Below, one piece after another: positions 7,889 to 16,165 of a stretch of 64,000 bases of DNA. Within the stretch, counting starts at the first letter, position 1, and each line of letters opens with the position of its first letter. The notes beneath the pieces were generated by a model. The model saw only the letters and a program-made list of their open reading frames with translations, made no database searches and was not told where the DNA came from. A program made the translations under genes and the position numbers. Where the stretch lies: NCBI GenBank assembly GCA_965205915.1, contig OZ242191.1, positions 1 to 64,000 on the forward strand. The letters run 5' to 3'. This DNA comes from VXMO01 sp965205915 (GTDB lineage Bacteria; Chloroflexota; Dehalococcoidia; UBA6926).

Positions 7889-9616
7889 CTATGTGCTCGT
7901 TGCCACCTCGGAAAGAAGTTGTTTTGACGCTTGCACGACGTTGTCGATGGGTTCGATTGTTGCAGTTTCGCGGTCACGGCTGCGCAATTTGAGTTCGGCA
8001 TTTCGGCCTTCGCGCATGGAGCGACGGCTGACTGTGACGCGCAACGGCATGCCCAAGAGATCGGCATCGCTGAATTTGATACCGGCTGATTCGTCACGGT
8101 CGTCATAGAGGACTTCAAGTCCGGCGGCTGTTAGGTGGGCGTACACCTCGTCCGCGGTCTGCGCGATTTCCTCGTCGCCGGGGTTTAGGGACACGAGGTG
8201 AATATCATACGGAGCAATGTTTGGCGGGAAGATTATTCCGTCGTCATCGTGTCTGCTCTCAATGGCTGCGCCGAGGAGGCGTCCAACACCGATGCCGTAG
8301 CAGCCCATGAACATGGGTTTCTCATCGCCGTCCTGCGTGACGTAATTTGCGGCAAATGCTTCACTGAACTTTGTTCCGAGCTTGAAGACGTGACCGACTT
8401 CTATGCCGCGGGAAAAGTTGAGTTTTCCATCATCGCAGCGCGGGCAGCCGTGGCCCTCTTGCGCCCTGGATATGTCGATCACCTCATCCAACTCAAAGTC
8501 GCGGCCGTAGTTGACGTTCCGCAGGTGTTTGTGTTGGATGTTGGCGCCGGCAACGTAGTTTGCGCCCTCCGTGGCGGAGCGGTCGCCGACTCGCCGCACG
8601 CCGGTCACGCCAACGGGGGAGGCGGAACCGGCCACGATTCCGGCTGCTCTGACTTCTTCATCCGTTGCCAGCCGCAGCTCGCCGCCGCCGAGGGCATTAG
8701 CCAGCTTTACTTCGTTGACATCAAGGTCGCCTCGAATTGCGACGAATATGAACTCGTCATCATGGACATAGAAGACTGCCTTGAGGGTCTGATCCTCCCC
8801 GATGCCAAGAAACTCCGCGAGTTCGGCAATGGTCGTCATGTTCGGCGTGTCGATGGTTTCCATGTCCAGCATTTCGCCGGTGTCAGGCGGGGGTGAATAG
8901 CGGGATAGGGCGCGCTCTACGTTGGCCGCATATCCGCAGGCAGGGCAGTTGACGAGTTCATCCTCACCGGTATCAGTGAGAAGCATGTATTCCTGCGAGT
9001 CGCTTCCGCCCATCGCGCCGCTGTCCGCTTCCACGGCTACAACGTCGAGGCCACAGCGTCGAAAGATGTTCCAGTAGGCCTGAACCATTTTGTTGTACGC
9101 CTCGTCGAGCCCTGTCTGGTCGGCGTCGAAAGAGTAGGCGTCTTTCATGTGGAACTCGCGGACACGGATGAGACCGGCACGGGGCCGGGCCTCATCGCGG
9201 AGCTTTGTCTGAATCTGATAGAGGTTGATGGGCAGGTCGCGGTAGCTGCGGACGTGGCGTCGGACTAGATCCGTAACGGCCTCCTCGTGCGTCGGGGCGA
9301 GAACCATCGGGCGTTCACGCCGGTCGTGCAGGTGGAAGAGGGTGGGGCCGAATGCCTCTTCTCGCCCGCTCTGCCGCCACAACTCGACGGGCTGCATGAC
9401 TGGCATGAGGACTTCCTGCGCGCCGGCGGCATCCATCTCGTCACGGATGATGTTTTCGATTTTGCGCATGGAGCGCAGTGCCATCGGAAGGTAGGAGTAG
9501 ACACCGGCGGCTACCTGCGCGACGAGGCCGGCGCGAATGAGGAGACGATGCCCCGCAGTATCAGCATCAGACGGGTCATCCCGCAAAGTCTTGCCGAACA
9601 TCTGGGACATACGCAT
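7889..9616 (-). CDS. proS: prolyl-tRNA synthetase
   Basis: Charges tRNA-Pro. The 575 residues match the bacterial class II type with an editing insertion. Motif 2 region (TKLRDEARPRAGLIRVREF, about 135-155), an insertion domain with the GSDSQEY segment and CPACGYAANVERA, and motif 3 (GCYGIGVGRLL, about 440), followed by the HGTP anticodon-binding domain. The ATG is preceded by TACCAT-N6 rather than a Shine-Dalgarno, suggesting a leaderless message. Confidence 0.95.
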   Translation of the reverse strand: MRMSQMFGKTLRDDPSDADTAGHRLLIRAGLVAQVAAGVYSYLPMALRSMRKIENIIRDEMDAAGAQEVLMPVMQPVELWRQSGREEAFGPTLFHLHDRRERPMVLAPTHEEAVTDLVRRHVRSYRDLPINLYQIQTKLRDEARPRAGLIRVREFHMKDAYSFDADQTGLDEAYNKMVQAYWNIFRRCGLDVVAVEADSGAMGGSDSQEYMLLTDTGEDELVNCPACGYAANVERALSRYSPPPDTGEMLDMETIDTPNMTTIAELAEFLGIGEDQTLKAVFYVHDDEFIFVAIRGDLDVNEVKLANALGGGELRLATDEEVRAAGIVAGSASPVGVTGVRRVGDRSATEGANYVAGANIQHKHLRNVNYGRDFELDEVIDISRAQEGHGCPRCDDGKLNFSRGIEVGHVFKLGTKFSEAFAANYVTQDGDEKPMFMGCYGIGVGRLLGAAIESRHDDDGIIFPPNIAPYDIHLVSLNPGDEEIAQTADEVYAHLTAAGLEVLYDDRDESAGIKFSDADLLGMPLRVTVSRRSMREGRNAELKLRSRDRETATIEPIDNVVQASKQLLSEVATST

Positions 9617-9628
9617 GGGTCAATGGTA
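9614..9628 (-). promoter_or_regulatory. leaderless-type promoter of proS (TACCAT-N6-ATG)
   Basis: On the reverse strand a TANNNT -10-like hexamer (TACCAT, 9623-9628) sits exactly six bases before the ATG at 9616, so transcription would begin at or next to the start codon. No Shine-Dalgarno is present. Confidence 0.5.
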
Positions 9629-9704
9629 GCGCGTGGCAGGCACGGCGAGAAGAGCGGAGCGGGGAGGGGCACGGCAGGTTTCGGTGGACGCGCCAACCGG
9701 TGGT

Positions 9705-10307
9705 TCATTCTTCTTTCGCGAGCGATTTTTCCATGTGATGAACGACCGGATCGCCCGTTATTATTCGATAGATGAGGCTGCGGCGCGTCGAGGTCACACG
9801 ATAGCCTAGCCTTTTGTAGAGGCGGCGCGCGCCGTCATTTCTCCCGCTAACGTCCAGGGACATGAGACGTTTTCCCGCCGTTCGTGCCCGTTTTTCCGCT
9901 TCATTCATAAGCGTTGTTCCCACACCGAGCCCTCGCGCGCCTTCGCTCACGGCAATGGTTCCAACAATGAATTCGTCAGGCTGCACCTTGTCCTCGAGCA
10001 GTAACAAGTTGATGAGTATTCGCAGTGATCGCCACGGCCAGAACCGCGTGACCAGGGAGCGTGTACTGACGCGGTAGAAATCGCCGTCCTCCAGCGTCTG
10101 GCACGTCAGGACGCCAAGCAGTCGGTCATCGTGTGTGGCCGTTATGCAACCGCGCGGGTTAATGACATCTGCAAAGAGCCGCCGAAACTGGGCCGGCCCT
10201 GCGAAACCGATGCGGAACTTCCGCGCAAATGCTGCGTAGAGAATGTCCAACGCATCGACAACATGGCGCTGTTCAAGCTCGTGTTGGATTGTCACGGAGG
10301 ATTCCAT
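9705..10307 (-). CDS. GNAT-family N-acetyltransferase
   Basis: 200-residue GCN5-related acetyltransferase. The acetyl-CoA-binding P-loop is ARGLGVGTTLMNEAEKRA (about 123-140), preceded by the beta-4 strand EFIVGTIAVS and followed by the LDVSGRNDGARRLYKRLGYR signature (about 152-171). The substrate is not predictable. It is divergent from the sdhABE operon and shares its upstream region. Confidence 0.85.
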   Translation of the reverse strand: MESSVTIQHELEQRHVVDALDILYAAFARKFRIGFAGPAQFRRLFADVINPRGCITATHDDRLLGVLTCQTLEDGDFYRVSTRSLVTRFWPWRSLRILINLLLLEDKVQPDEFIVGTIAVSEGARGLGVGTTLMNEAEKRARTAGKRLMSLDVSGRNDGARRLYKRLGYRVTSTRRSLIYRIITGDPVVHHMEKSLAKEE

Positions 10308-10327
10308 TTGGGCACTGACATTGACGG

Positions 10328-10357
10328 TTGAGGGGCGTTCTTAGGCCATGCTACACT
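10328..10357 (+). promoter_or_regulatory. candidate sigma70-type promoter of the sdhABE operon
   Basis: TTGAGG (10328-10333) and TACACT (10352-10357) are separated by 18 bases, placing a start site near 10364, about 53 bases before the first start codon of the succinate dehydrogenase genes. Confidence 0.45.
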
Positions 10358-10380
10358 CTGACGCACATTCCCCAGATAGC

Positions 10381-10398
10381 CCCCCGCCTTTGCGGGGG
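10381..10398 (+). repeat. short palindrome in the sdhA leader
   Basis: CCCCCGC, a four-base loop CTTT, then GCGGGGG. The same stem with loop CTTC occurs inside folP at 25251-25268, so this is probably one member of the dispersed palindrome family. It lies immediately before the Shine-Dalgarno of sdhA and could affect translation. Confidence 0.6.
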
Positions 10399-10416
10399 AT
10401 ACGGGGAGGCTAGGAA

Positions 10417-12147
10417 TTGGAGGCGACCGGCAGAACTATGCGCCAACATCAGGTCATCATCATTGGCGGCGGGCTTGCAGGCATGAGAGCCGCGCAGAAA
10501 GCGCAGGAGATGGGCGCGGACGTCGCCATGATCTCCAAGATTTATCCAACGCGCAGCCATTCCGCTGCCGCGCAGGGCGGCGTGCAGGCGGCAGTCAGCG
10601 AGGATGATTCGTGGGAGTCGCATGCCTACGACACCGTCAAGGGCAGTGACTACCTCGGCGATCAGGACGCCATCGAGATTCTGTGTTCAGAGGCGCCCGG
10701 AGATATCTATGCCCTAGAGCGCATGGGCGTTATTTTCAACCGCACACCGGAGGGGAAGATCGACGCGCGGGCATTCGGCGGGACCTCCGTCAAGCGCACC
10801 TGCTACATTGCCGATCAAACCGGACAGGTGCTTCTCCACGTCATGTGGGAGCAGTTGCTCAAGAGCGGGCTCACCACTTACTCGGAATGGTTCGTCACCA
10901 AGCTGCTCGTGGAAGATAATCGCGTGGCCGGTTGTGTCGCGATTGAGATTCCGACGGGGCGGGTTGAGGTGTTTCGCGCCAAGGCTATCATCATCGCGAC
11001 CGGTGGTATCGGACAGGTCTACAATCCGACGACGAATGGCCTCGTGGTCACGGGAGACGGTCAGGCCCTTTCGTATGACGCGGGCGCGACGCTGATGGAC
11101 ATGGAGTCAGTCCAGCATCATCCGACAACGTTGCAGGCGAACGGCGTGCTCATCACGGAGGGCGCGCGCGGCGAGGGCGCATATCTGCTGAACTCGAATG
11201 GCGAGCGCTTCATGGACAAGTACGCGCCGAATATGAAGGAGCTCGCTTCCCGCGATGTCGTTTCCCGCGCTGAGACGATGGAGATTCGCGAGGGGAGAGG
11301 CATCGACGGCTGCGTGTTCCTGGATCTGCGGCATCTTGGCCGGGATCTCATCATGTCCAAGCTCGCGCAGATCTATGAACTGGCACGCGACTATGCCAAT
11401 ACGAATATCCTCGAAGCTCCGGTGCCCATTCAGCCGGGTCACCACTACATCATGGGCGGCATCAAGACGGACGTTGACGGCCGCACGTGGGACGTGACGG
11501 GGCAGGGGCGCTGGGCAGGCGTCGAGGGCCTGTTCGCGGCGGGTGAGTGCGCCAATGTGAGCGTACACGGCGGCAACCGGCTTGGAGGCAACTCACTGCT
11601 GGACACGATTGTATTCGGCAAGCGATCCGGGGCGGGCGCGACGGAGTACGCGAACGGCAACGATTGGGCGTCGATCAGCGAGGACGCCGCGCTTGCGGAT
11701 CAGGAGAATTCGGTTAAGGCGATATTTGATCGGCCTTCGGATGGACTGCGGGCCTCAAGCCTCCGTGTGGACATGGGCAACTCGATGAATGATGGCATCG
11801 CCGTGTTCCGCACCGAAGAGGGCATGACGGCGACGCTGAACCGTGTGCGGGAGATCAAGGATCAATACCCCAAGGTGGGGGTGCATAACAAGGGGCGCGT
11901 GTTCAATACGGATTTGCTTTCCGTGTTGGAGTTGGGCTACATGTTGGATGTGGCGGAGGTCATCGCGGTCAGCGCGATCAATCGCAAGGAGAGCAGGGGC
12001 GCGCACGCGAGAGAGGATTATCCGGACCGCAATGACGAGGAGTATCTGAAGCACACTATCGTGCATCGTGGCGGGGACGGCGAACCCGCCCTGGACTATC
12101 TGCCCGTGACGATGACGAAGTGGGAACCGCAGGTGAGGTCTTACTGA
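10417..12147 (+). CDS. sdhA: succinate dehydrogenase / fumarate reductase flavoprotein subunit
   Basis: FAD-binding catalytic subunit that interconverts succinate and fumarate. Dinucleotide-binding IIIGGGLAGMRAA is at the N-terminus, with SHSAAAQGG (the His that binds FAD covalently) at about 55. The HPTT segment and the TEGARGEGAYLLN substrate loop lie in the middle, with GHHYIMGGIKTD and the SVHGGNRLGGNSLLD motif near 390. TTG 10417 has an ideal GGGGAGG 7 bases upstream; ATG 10438 gives the more family-typical N-terminus but its GGAGG is 14 bases away. The stop overlaps the sdhB ATG by one base (TGATG). Confidence 0.95.
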   Translation: MEATGRTMRQHQVIIIGGGLAGMRAAQKAQEMGADVAMISKIYPTRSHSAAAQGGVQAAVSEDDSWESHAYDTVKGSDYLGDQDAIEILCSEAPGDIYALERMGVIFNRTPEGKIDARAFGGTSVKRTCYIADQTGQVLLHVMWEQLLKSGLTTYSEWFVTKLLVEDNRVAGCVAIEIPTGRVEVFRAKAIIIATGGIGQVYNPTTNGLVVTGDGQALSYDAGATLMDMESVQHHPTTLQANGVLITEGARGEGAYLLNSNGERFMDKYAPNMKELASRDVVSRAETMEIREGRGIDGCVFLDLRHLGRDLIMSKLAQIYELARDYANTNILEAPVPIQPGHHYIMGGIKTDVDGRTWDVTGQGRWAGVEGLFAAGECANVSVHGGNRLGGNSLLDTIVFGKRSGAGATEYANGNDWASISEDAALADQENSVKAIFDRPSDGLRASSLRVDMGNSMNDGIAVFRTEEGMTATLNRVREIKDQYPKVGVHNKGRVFNTDLLSVLELGYMLDVAEVIAVSAINRKESRGAHAREDYPDRNDEEYLKHTIVHRGGDGEPALDYLPVTMTKWEPQVRSY

Positions 12148-13088
12148 TGGACGTAACTCTGAAGGTCAAACGATACGATCCGGAGTCGGGCGAGGCGCCG
12201 CATTTCCAGGAATATCAGGTGGATCTGCCGGAGTACGGCGCGGTTCTTGATGGACTGCTCAATGTGCGAGATGAGCAGGACGGCACACTTTCCATGCGGT
12301 GCTCTTGCCGCAGCGCGATCTGCGGCTCGTGCGCGATGAAGATCAATGGAAAGTCGCGCCTCGCGTGCAAGACGATGGTCGCGCAGCTCAAGGAGGAAGA
12401 GGGCGACGTTATCTCCATCGAGCCGATGGGGAATCAGCCCGTCATCAAGGACCTCGTCGTGAACATGGACATGTTCTGGGAAAAGATCAACGCGGTGCAG
12501 CCGTATCTGCAACCTGAAGGGCCTGTGCCTGAGAAGGAATACAACGTCTCCAACGATTCGATGATGGAACTCGCCGTCGCCATGAATTGCATCATGTGCG
12601 GGGCGTGTGTCTCCGATTGCACGGTGCTGGAGGTGGACAAGGGATTCCTGGGGCCGGCTGCGCTAGCAAAGGCTTTCCGGTTTGCGGGGGATCCGCGTGA
12701 CGGCCATAAGCAGGATCGGCTGCAGATGTACACAGAGCCGAATGGCGTGTGGGATTGCACGCGATGCTTTATGTGCGTGACGGCATGTCCCAAGGATGTC
12801 GCGCCGATGGAGCGGATCATGGATGTGCGCGCGATGGCTATGGATGCGGGGCTAACGAACACACGTGGGGCGCGGCACGTTGATGCCTTTGCCGCGTCGG
12901 TCAAGCACAGTGGACGGCTGAATGAGCTTGGGCTTGCCATGAAGACGTTTGGCATTTTCCGGGCGGGGATTGAGCTTGCGCCGATGGGTATCCGCCGTCT
13001 CCTCAAGCGCCGAATGCCGCCGCTGATTCACAAGAAACTCGCGACGGCGAAGAATATCAGCCGACTGTTCGACAAGCTGGGAGTGTAA
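12147..13088 (+). CDS. sdhB: succinate dehydrogenase / fumarate reductase iron-sulfur subunit
   Basis: Electron-transfer subunit carrying three clusters. The 2Fe-2S ligands are in CSCRSAICGSCAMKINGK (about 51-68) with the fourth Cys in RLACKT. The ferredoxin-like half has CIMCGACVSDC (about 151-161) and CTRCFMCVTACPKDVAP (about 205-221). The ATG at 12147 overlaps the sdhA stop. 313 residues, longer than E. coli SdhB by a C-terminal helical extension, as in the types that pair with a CCG-domain partner. Confidence 0.95.
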   Translation: MDVTLKVKRYDPESGEAPHFQEYQVDLPEYGAVLDGLLNVRDEQDGTLSMRCSCRSAICGSCAMKINGKSRLACKTMVAQLKEEEGDVISIEPMGNQPVIKDLVVNMDMFWEKINAVQPYLQPEGPVPEKEYNVSNDSMMELAVAMNCIMCGACVSDCTVLEVDKGFLGPAALAKAFRFAGDPRDGHKQDRLQMYTEPNGVWDCTRCFMCVTACPKDVAPMERIMDVRAMAMDAGLTNTRGARHVDAFAASVKHSGRLNELGLAMKTFGIFRAGIELAPMGIRRLLKRRMPPLIHKKLATAKNISRLFDKLGV

Positions 13089-13094
13089 GAAACG

Positions 13095-13988
13095 ATGCGC
13101 TACGCCTTTTGGCCCGGTTGCGTGTCCCGCGCGGGCACGCCTGAACTCTATCCTGCCGCAACAGCAGTGGCCGAGAAGATCGGTATGGAGTTGATTGAGA
13201 TTGAGCAGGCCAGTTGCACGGGCGCCGGCGTTCTCGGAGAGCGGAACGAGGAGCTTGTCGATACGCTCAACGCGCGTAACTTCGCGCTGGCGGAGCAGAT
13301 GGGGCTGGATACCCTGCTTACCATTTGCTCCACATGCCAGGGCGTGATGAGCGGCGTCAATTACAAGCTGCGCGAGAAGCCGGAGTACCTGGCGAAGATC
13401 AACGAGAATCTCGCGGAGGAGGGCCTGGAATATAAGGGCACGATCCGCGTGACGCACATGATGTGGGCCATCGTTGAGGAGCTTGGGCTGGACAATCTAA
13501 AGGACATGGTGGTTCGCCCGTTGAACGGCCTCAAGATTGCGCCGTTCTATGGCTGCTATATTCTGCGACCGCGCTATGTGTTGGGCATGAGCGACGAGCA
13601 TGTGCATCGCGACCAATATCTGGAATACATCATCGAGGCGCTGGGCGGGGAGCCGATTGATTACGAGGGCAAGCTGCGGTGCTGCGGTTTTCCGATCATG
13701 ACAATCAATGAGGACAACGGCCTCAAGATGGTGAGCAATCACACGCTGGAGGCGAAGGATCAGGGCGCGCACGCTATCGTGACACCCTGCCCGCTGTGCC
13801 ACCTTAATCTGGATGAATTCCAGCCAAAGGCGGCCAAGAGCGCCGGTAAGCCAATCAACATGCCGGTGCTGCACTTGCCGCAGATGATTGGAACGGCGCT
13901 TGGATTCAGCGTTCGGGACATGGGGCTACAGCGGCACATCGTCTCGACGGAGCCGTTTATTCAGCTGTCGGGGATGGCGCGGAAGTAG
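13095..13988 (+). CDS. CCG-domain (HdrB-like) subunit, succinate dehydrogenase type E partner
   Basis: 297-residue protein with the cysteine-rich CCG repeats of heterodisulfide reductase subunit B, thiol:fumarate reductase and archaeal-type succinate dehydrogenase. First repeat region: FWPGCVSR, CTGAGV and CSTCQGVM. Second: FYGCYILRP, CCGFPIMTINEDNG and CPLCHLNLDE. These cysteines hold an unusual iron-sulfur site. It begins 6 bp after sdhB and ends at a terminator, and no hydrophobic SdhC/SdhD anchor genes follow, so this protein is inferred to replace the cytochrome b anchor. Confidence 0.88.
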   Translation: MRYAFWPGCVSRAGTPELYPAATAVAEKIGMELIEIEQASCTGAGVLGERNEELVDTLNARNFALAEQMGLDTLLTICSTCQGVMSGVNYKLREKPEYLAKINENLAEEGLEYKGTIRVTHMMWAIVEELGLDNLKDMVVRPLNGLKIAPFYGCYILRPRYVLGMSDEHVHRDQYLEYIIEALGGEPIDYEGKLRCCGFPIMTINEDNGLKMVSNHTLEAKDQGAHAIVTPCPLCHLNLDEFQPKAAKSAGKPINMPVLHLPQMIGTALGFSVRDMGLQRHIVSTEPFIQLSGMARK

Positions 13989-14009
13989 GCCGCCTGCCCC
14001 TTATCCTGG

Positions 14010-14034
14010 CCCTCTCCCACTGGAGAGGGATTTT
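14010..14034 (+). terminator. intrinsic-type terminator after the sdhABE operon
   Basis: CCCTCTCC, loop CACT, GGAGAGGG, followed by ATTTT. It belongs to the same CCCTCTCC-containing hairpin family seen after hisB (41855) and near 59873. Confidence 0.6.
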
Positions 14035-14114
14035 GGTGGGTTCGCGGTTTCCGCTTAGCGGAGTTACGGGGCGCTCTCTTGCTAGCATTATGTAGGAGCA
14101 GAGAGGAGAATCCT

Positions 14115-14553
14115 ATGTCAGCGATTGAGGACACTAGACGCAAAACGAAATCGTCGGAGCAGTGGGCGGCAGCCGTTGCCGAGGCGCGACACATTCTGAT
14201 CAGTCGCGCCATAGCCTATGAATATACGCAGCGTGACATGCACTACTCCGAGTTTGCGGAGATATTTTCAACATTCCGGATACAAAAAGAACTGGCTAAC
14301 CCACTTGTCCAACCTATTGGAAGCCGTGTCGCGATTGGAACACGAACGCGGCAGGCCGATGTTGTCCATCTTGGTGGTCAGCCAGAAAGACGAGTGACCG
14401 GGTGTAGGATTCTACGGTCTAGCGCGCTCGCTAGGTTGGCGCGTCGACGACGAGGAACAGTTCTTCGCAAACGAGCACCGGCGGGTTACTGAGTATTGGA
14501 AGGGCGGGGGTTGGGCAGGGGCTGGGTGTAGGATGAGGGGAGGTGGTGCCTAG
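14115..14553 (+). pseudogene. frameshifted and interrupted small conserved protein
   Basis: Starts well: a good GAGGAG before ATG 14115, then about 53 codons ending near YSEFAEIFSTF. Around 14265-14272 the coding signal moves to another frame (HSGYKKNWLTHLSNLLEAV ... GRPMLSILVV), meets TGA at 14395, and resumes in the same frame with PGVGFYGLARSLGWRVDDE and a final EYW segment. The pattern (LxxI.REE...GRPLLS.VVV ... PGxGFxxLAR) is recalled from a family of about 130-residue hypothetical proteins of unknown function. One frameshift plus one stop indicate decay, or assembly error. Confidence 0.6.
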
Positions 14554-14678
14554 TCACCGGATTCCTAGAGGTTCGTAATGCCCGCTGTGTGTCCATAGAC
14601 TGAACAATGGAGTGGAAAAACCACCAGCAGTTGCTGCCCCCATAGGAAAATGCCTGACGCAATTAAGGAGCGACGATC

Positions 14679-16019
14679 GTGGCGAATCCTCAACATATTG
14701 CTTGGCTTCTTGAGGGAGTGGAGTCCTGGAACGAACGACACCGATTGATTCCAGACAAGGGATATCAATTCCGGCCCGACTTCGAGGACGCCGACCTGTC
14801 TCAATTTTTTCGCGACGCCGGAATGTTAGAGGACGGCCGCCACATTCCACTTGCAGGCGCCGATCTCTCGGTTGCCAATCTTACTAAGGCCAACCTCAAT
14901 TTGGCTAATCTTACGGACGCAGATTTGCATTTGGCCGACCTGACAAACGCGTCGCTGTGGAATACTCGATTGAACCGCACAAACCTACATTTCGCCAACC
15001 TCACGGGGGCTAATTTAGGTTCTTCAAAACCTTGGGAAGCGCGCCTTTACCCTGATCTGCCAAGGTCACCCGAACAACACGCCGAGGAAACCTCTAGGCT
15101 CTCTAGCATTAGTGATCTGTTACCTAGGATACAAAACCTCAAGAAACGTTATGACCCATGGACAGAATTCTATTTCCGTGGTGAATGGTCTTCCAAATGG
15201 AAATTGCGTCCGGCAATAGCAAGAGGTGATCTCGCTCCAGTCGAAAGCCAGATGCTGGTCGACCTTGTATCACGCCGGCCTGAAGACTTCAATGGACTGA
15301 ACTCTGCGCTTGCCAAGTGGGTACTCGCACAACACCATGGCCTGCCGACTCGTTTCCTTGACGTGACAAGCAATCCCTTAGTTGCCTTGTTTCATGCGTG
15401 TGACACGAACGCGAAACATCTTGCGCCAGCGGGGGATGGCCAAATCCATATTTTTGCGATTCCGCGTCATCTGGTCAAAACATTCGATAGTGATACCGTC
15501 AGTATTCTCGCTAACTTTGCCAGGTTGCCTTCCTTGAAACAGGAGGCGCTGTTAGGCAAGACCCATCACTTGCAGACCACGCGTATAAGGTCTGAAAACG
15601 AGTACCCTACGGCCATGCGATTGTTGTATCAACTGATCCGGCAAGAGAAGCCGTATTTTGAAGAGAATATCGAACCAACTGTTTTCTATGGAGTGTACGC
15701 TGTCGAACCCCAACGATCGTCAGAGCGCATCAGGGCTCAGTCCGGAGCATTTCTCGTTTCGGCTTTCCACGAAAGATTTGAGCGAGAAGAGATTCTGAAA
15801 TGGAATGAAGAAACGCCGGTTTATGCCCACTATCGGTGGACGGTCGCCGCGGATGACAAGCAAGACATTATAAAAGAATTGCGGTCGCTAGACATTAGAC
15901 GAGAAAGCTTGTTTCCAAGTTTGGACACTGCGGCCGAATCAGTTATCGAATCGTACATAACAATCAAGAACAGAGTGGAAAGCATGCAGCAAATACGCAG
16001 CAAATTCGTAGATTCTTAG
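14679..16019 (+). CDS. pentapeptide-repeat plus FRG-domain protein
   Basis: 446 residues, GTG start with AAGGAG upstream. Residues about 60-115 form pentapeptide repeats (ADLSVANLTKANLNLANL and onward), predicted to fold as a right-handed quadrilateral helix. Residues about 155-300 are an FRG domain: the eponymous FYFRGEWSSKWKLRPAIAR, then AQHHGLPTRFLDVTSNPLVA, which is the best-conserved block of the family. The C-terminal 100 residues are charged and helical. FRG domains are of uncertain biochemical function and often sit in accessory islands. Codon use and AT content are slightly different from the neighbours, and the gene lies between a broken gene and a WD40 gene, consistent with acquisition. 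Confidence 0.85.
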   Translation: MANPQHIAWLLEGVESWNERHRLIPDKGYQFRPDFEDADLSQFFRDAGMLEDGRHIPLAGADLSVANLTKANLNLANLTDADLHLADLTNASLWNTRLNRTNLHFANLTGANLGSSKPWEARLYPDLPRSPEQHAEETSRLSSISDLLPRIQNLKKRYDPWTEFYFRGEWSSKWKLRPAIARGDLAPVESQMLVDLVSRRPEDFNGLNSALAKWVLAQHHGLPTRFLDVTSNPLVALFHACDTNAKHLAPAGDGQIHIFAIPRHLVKTFDSDTVSILANFARLPSLKQEALLGKTHHLQTTRIRSENEYPTAMRLLYQLIRQEKPYFEENIEPTVFYGVYAVEPQRSSERIRAQSGAFLVSAFHERFEREEILKWNEETPVYAHYRWTVAADDKQDIIKELRSLDIRRESLFPSLDTAAESVIESYITIKNRVESMQQIRSKFVDS

Positions 16020-16078
16020 CTGCGTTCAGAAGGACACATTGGGCAGGCAGTACAGGGATTGGTTGGCGCAATGTGATT

Positions 16079-16165
16079 CAGATTCCCGCTTGCGCGGGAA
16101 TGACGGGTTGGGGGGCGGGAATGGCTGGAGTGTTGAGCCCCTCTCCCTCAGAGAGAGGGGGCAGT
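16079..16165. repeat. dispersed palindromic repeats between the FRG and WD40 genes
   Basis: Holds one copy of the type A palindrome (GATTCCCGC-TTGC-GCGGGAATGACGG, 16080-16106) and one CCCCTCTC/GAGAGGGG hairpin (16139-16163). The second could terminate transcription from both sides, as the FRG and WD40 genes converge here. Confidence 0.7.

Noticed and set aside
14395..14434. A third selenocysteine site in the broken gene at 14115
   Set aside because: A hairpin is present, but the gene also has a frameshift and the position is not a recognised Cys in the recalled family; decay is simpler.
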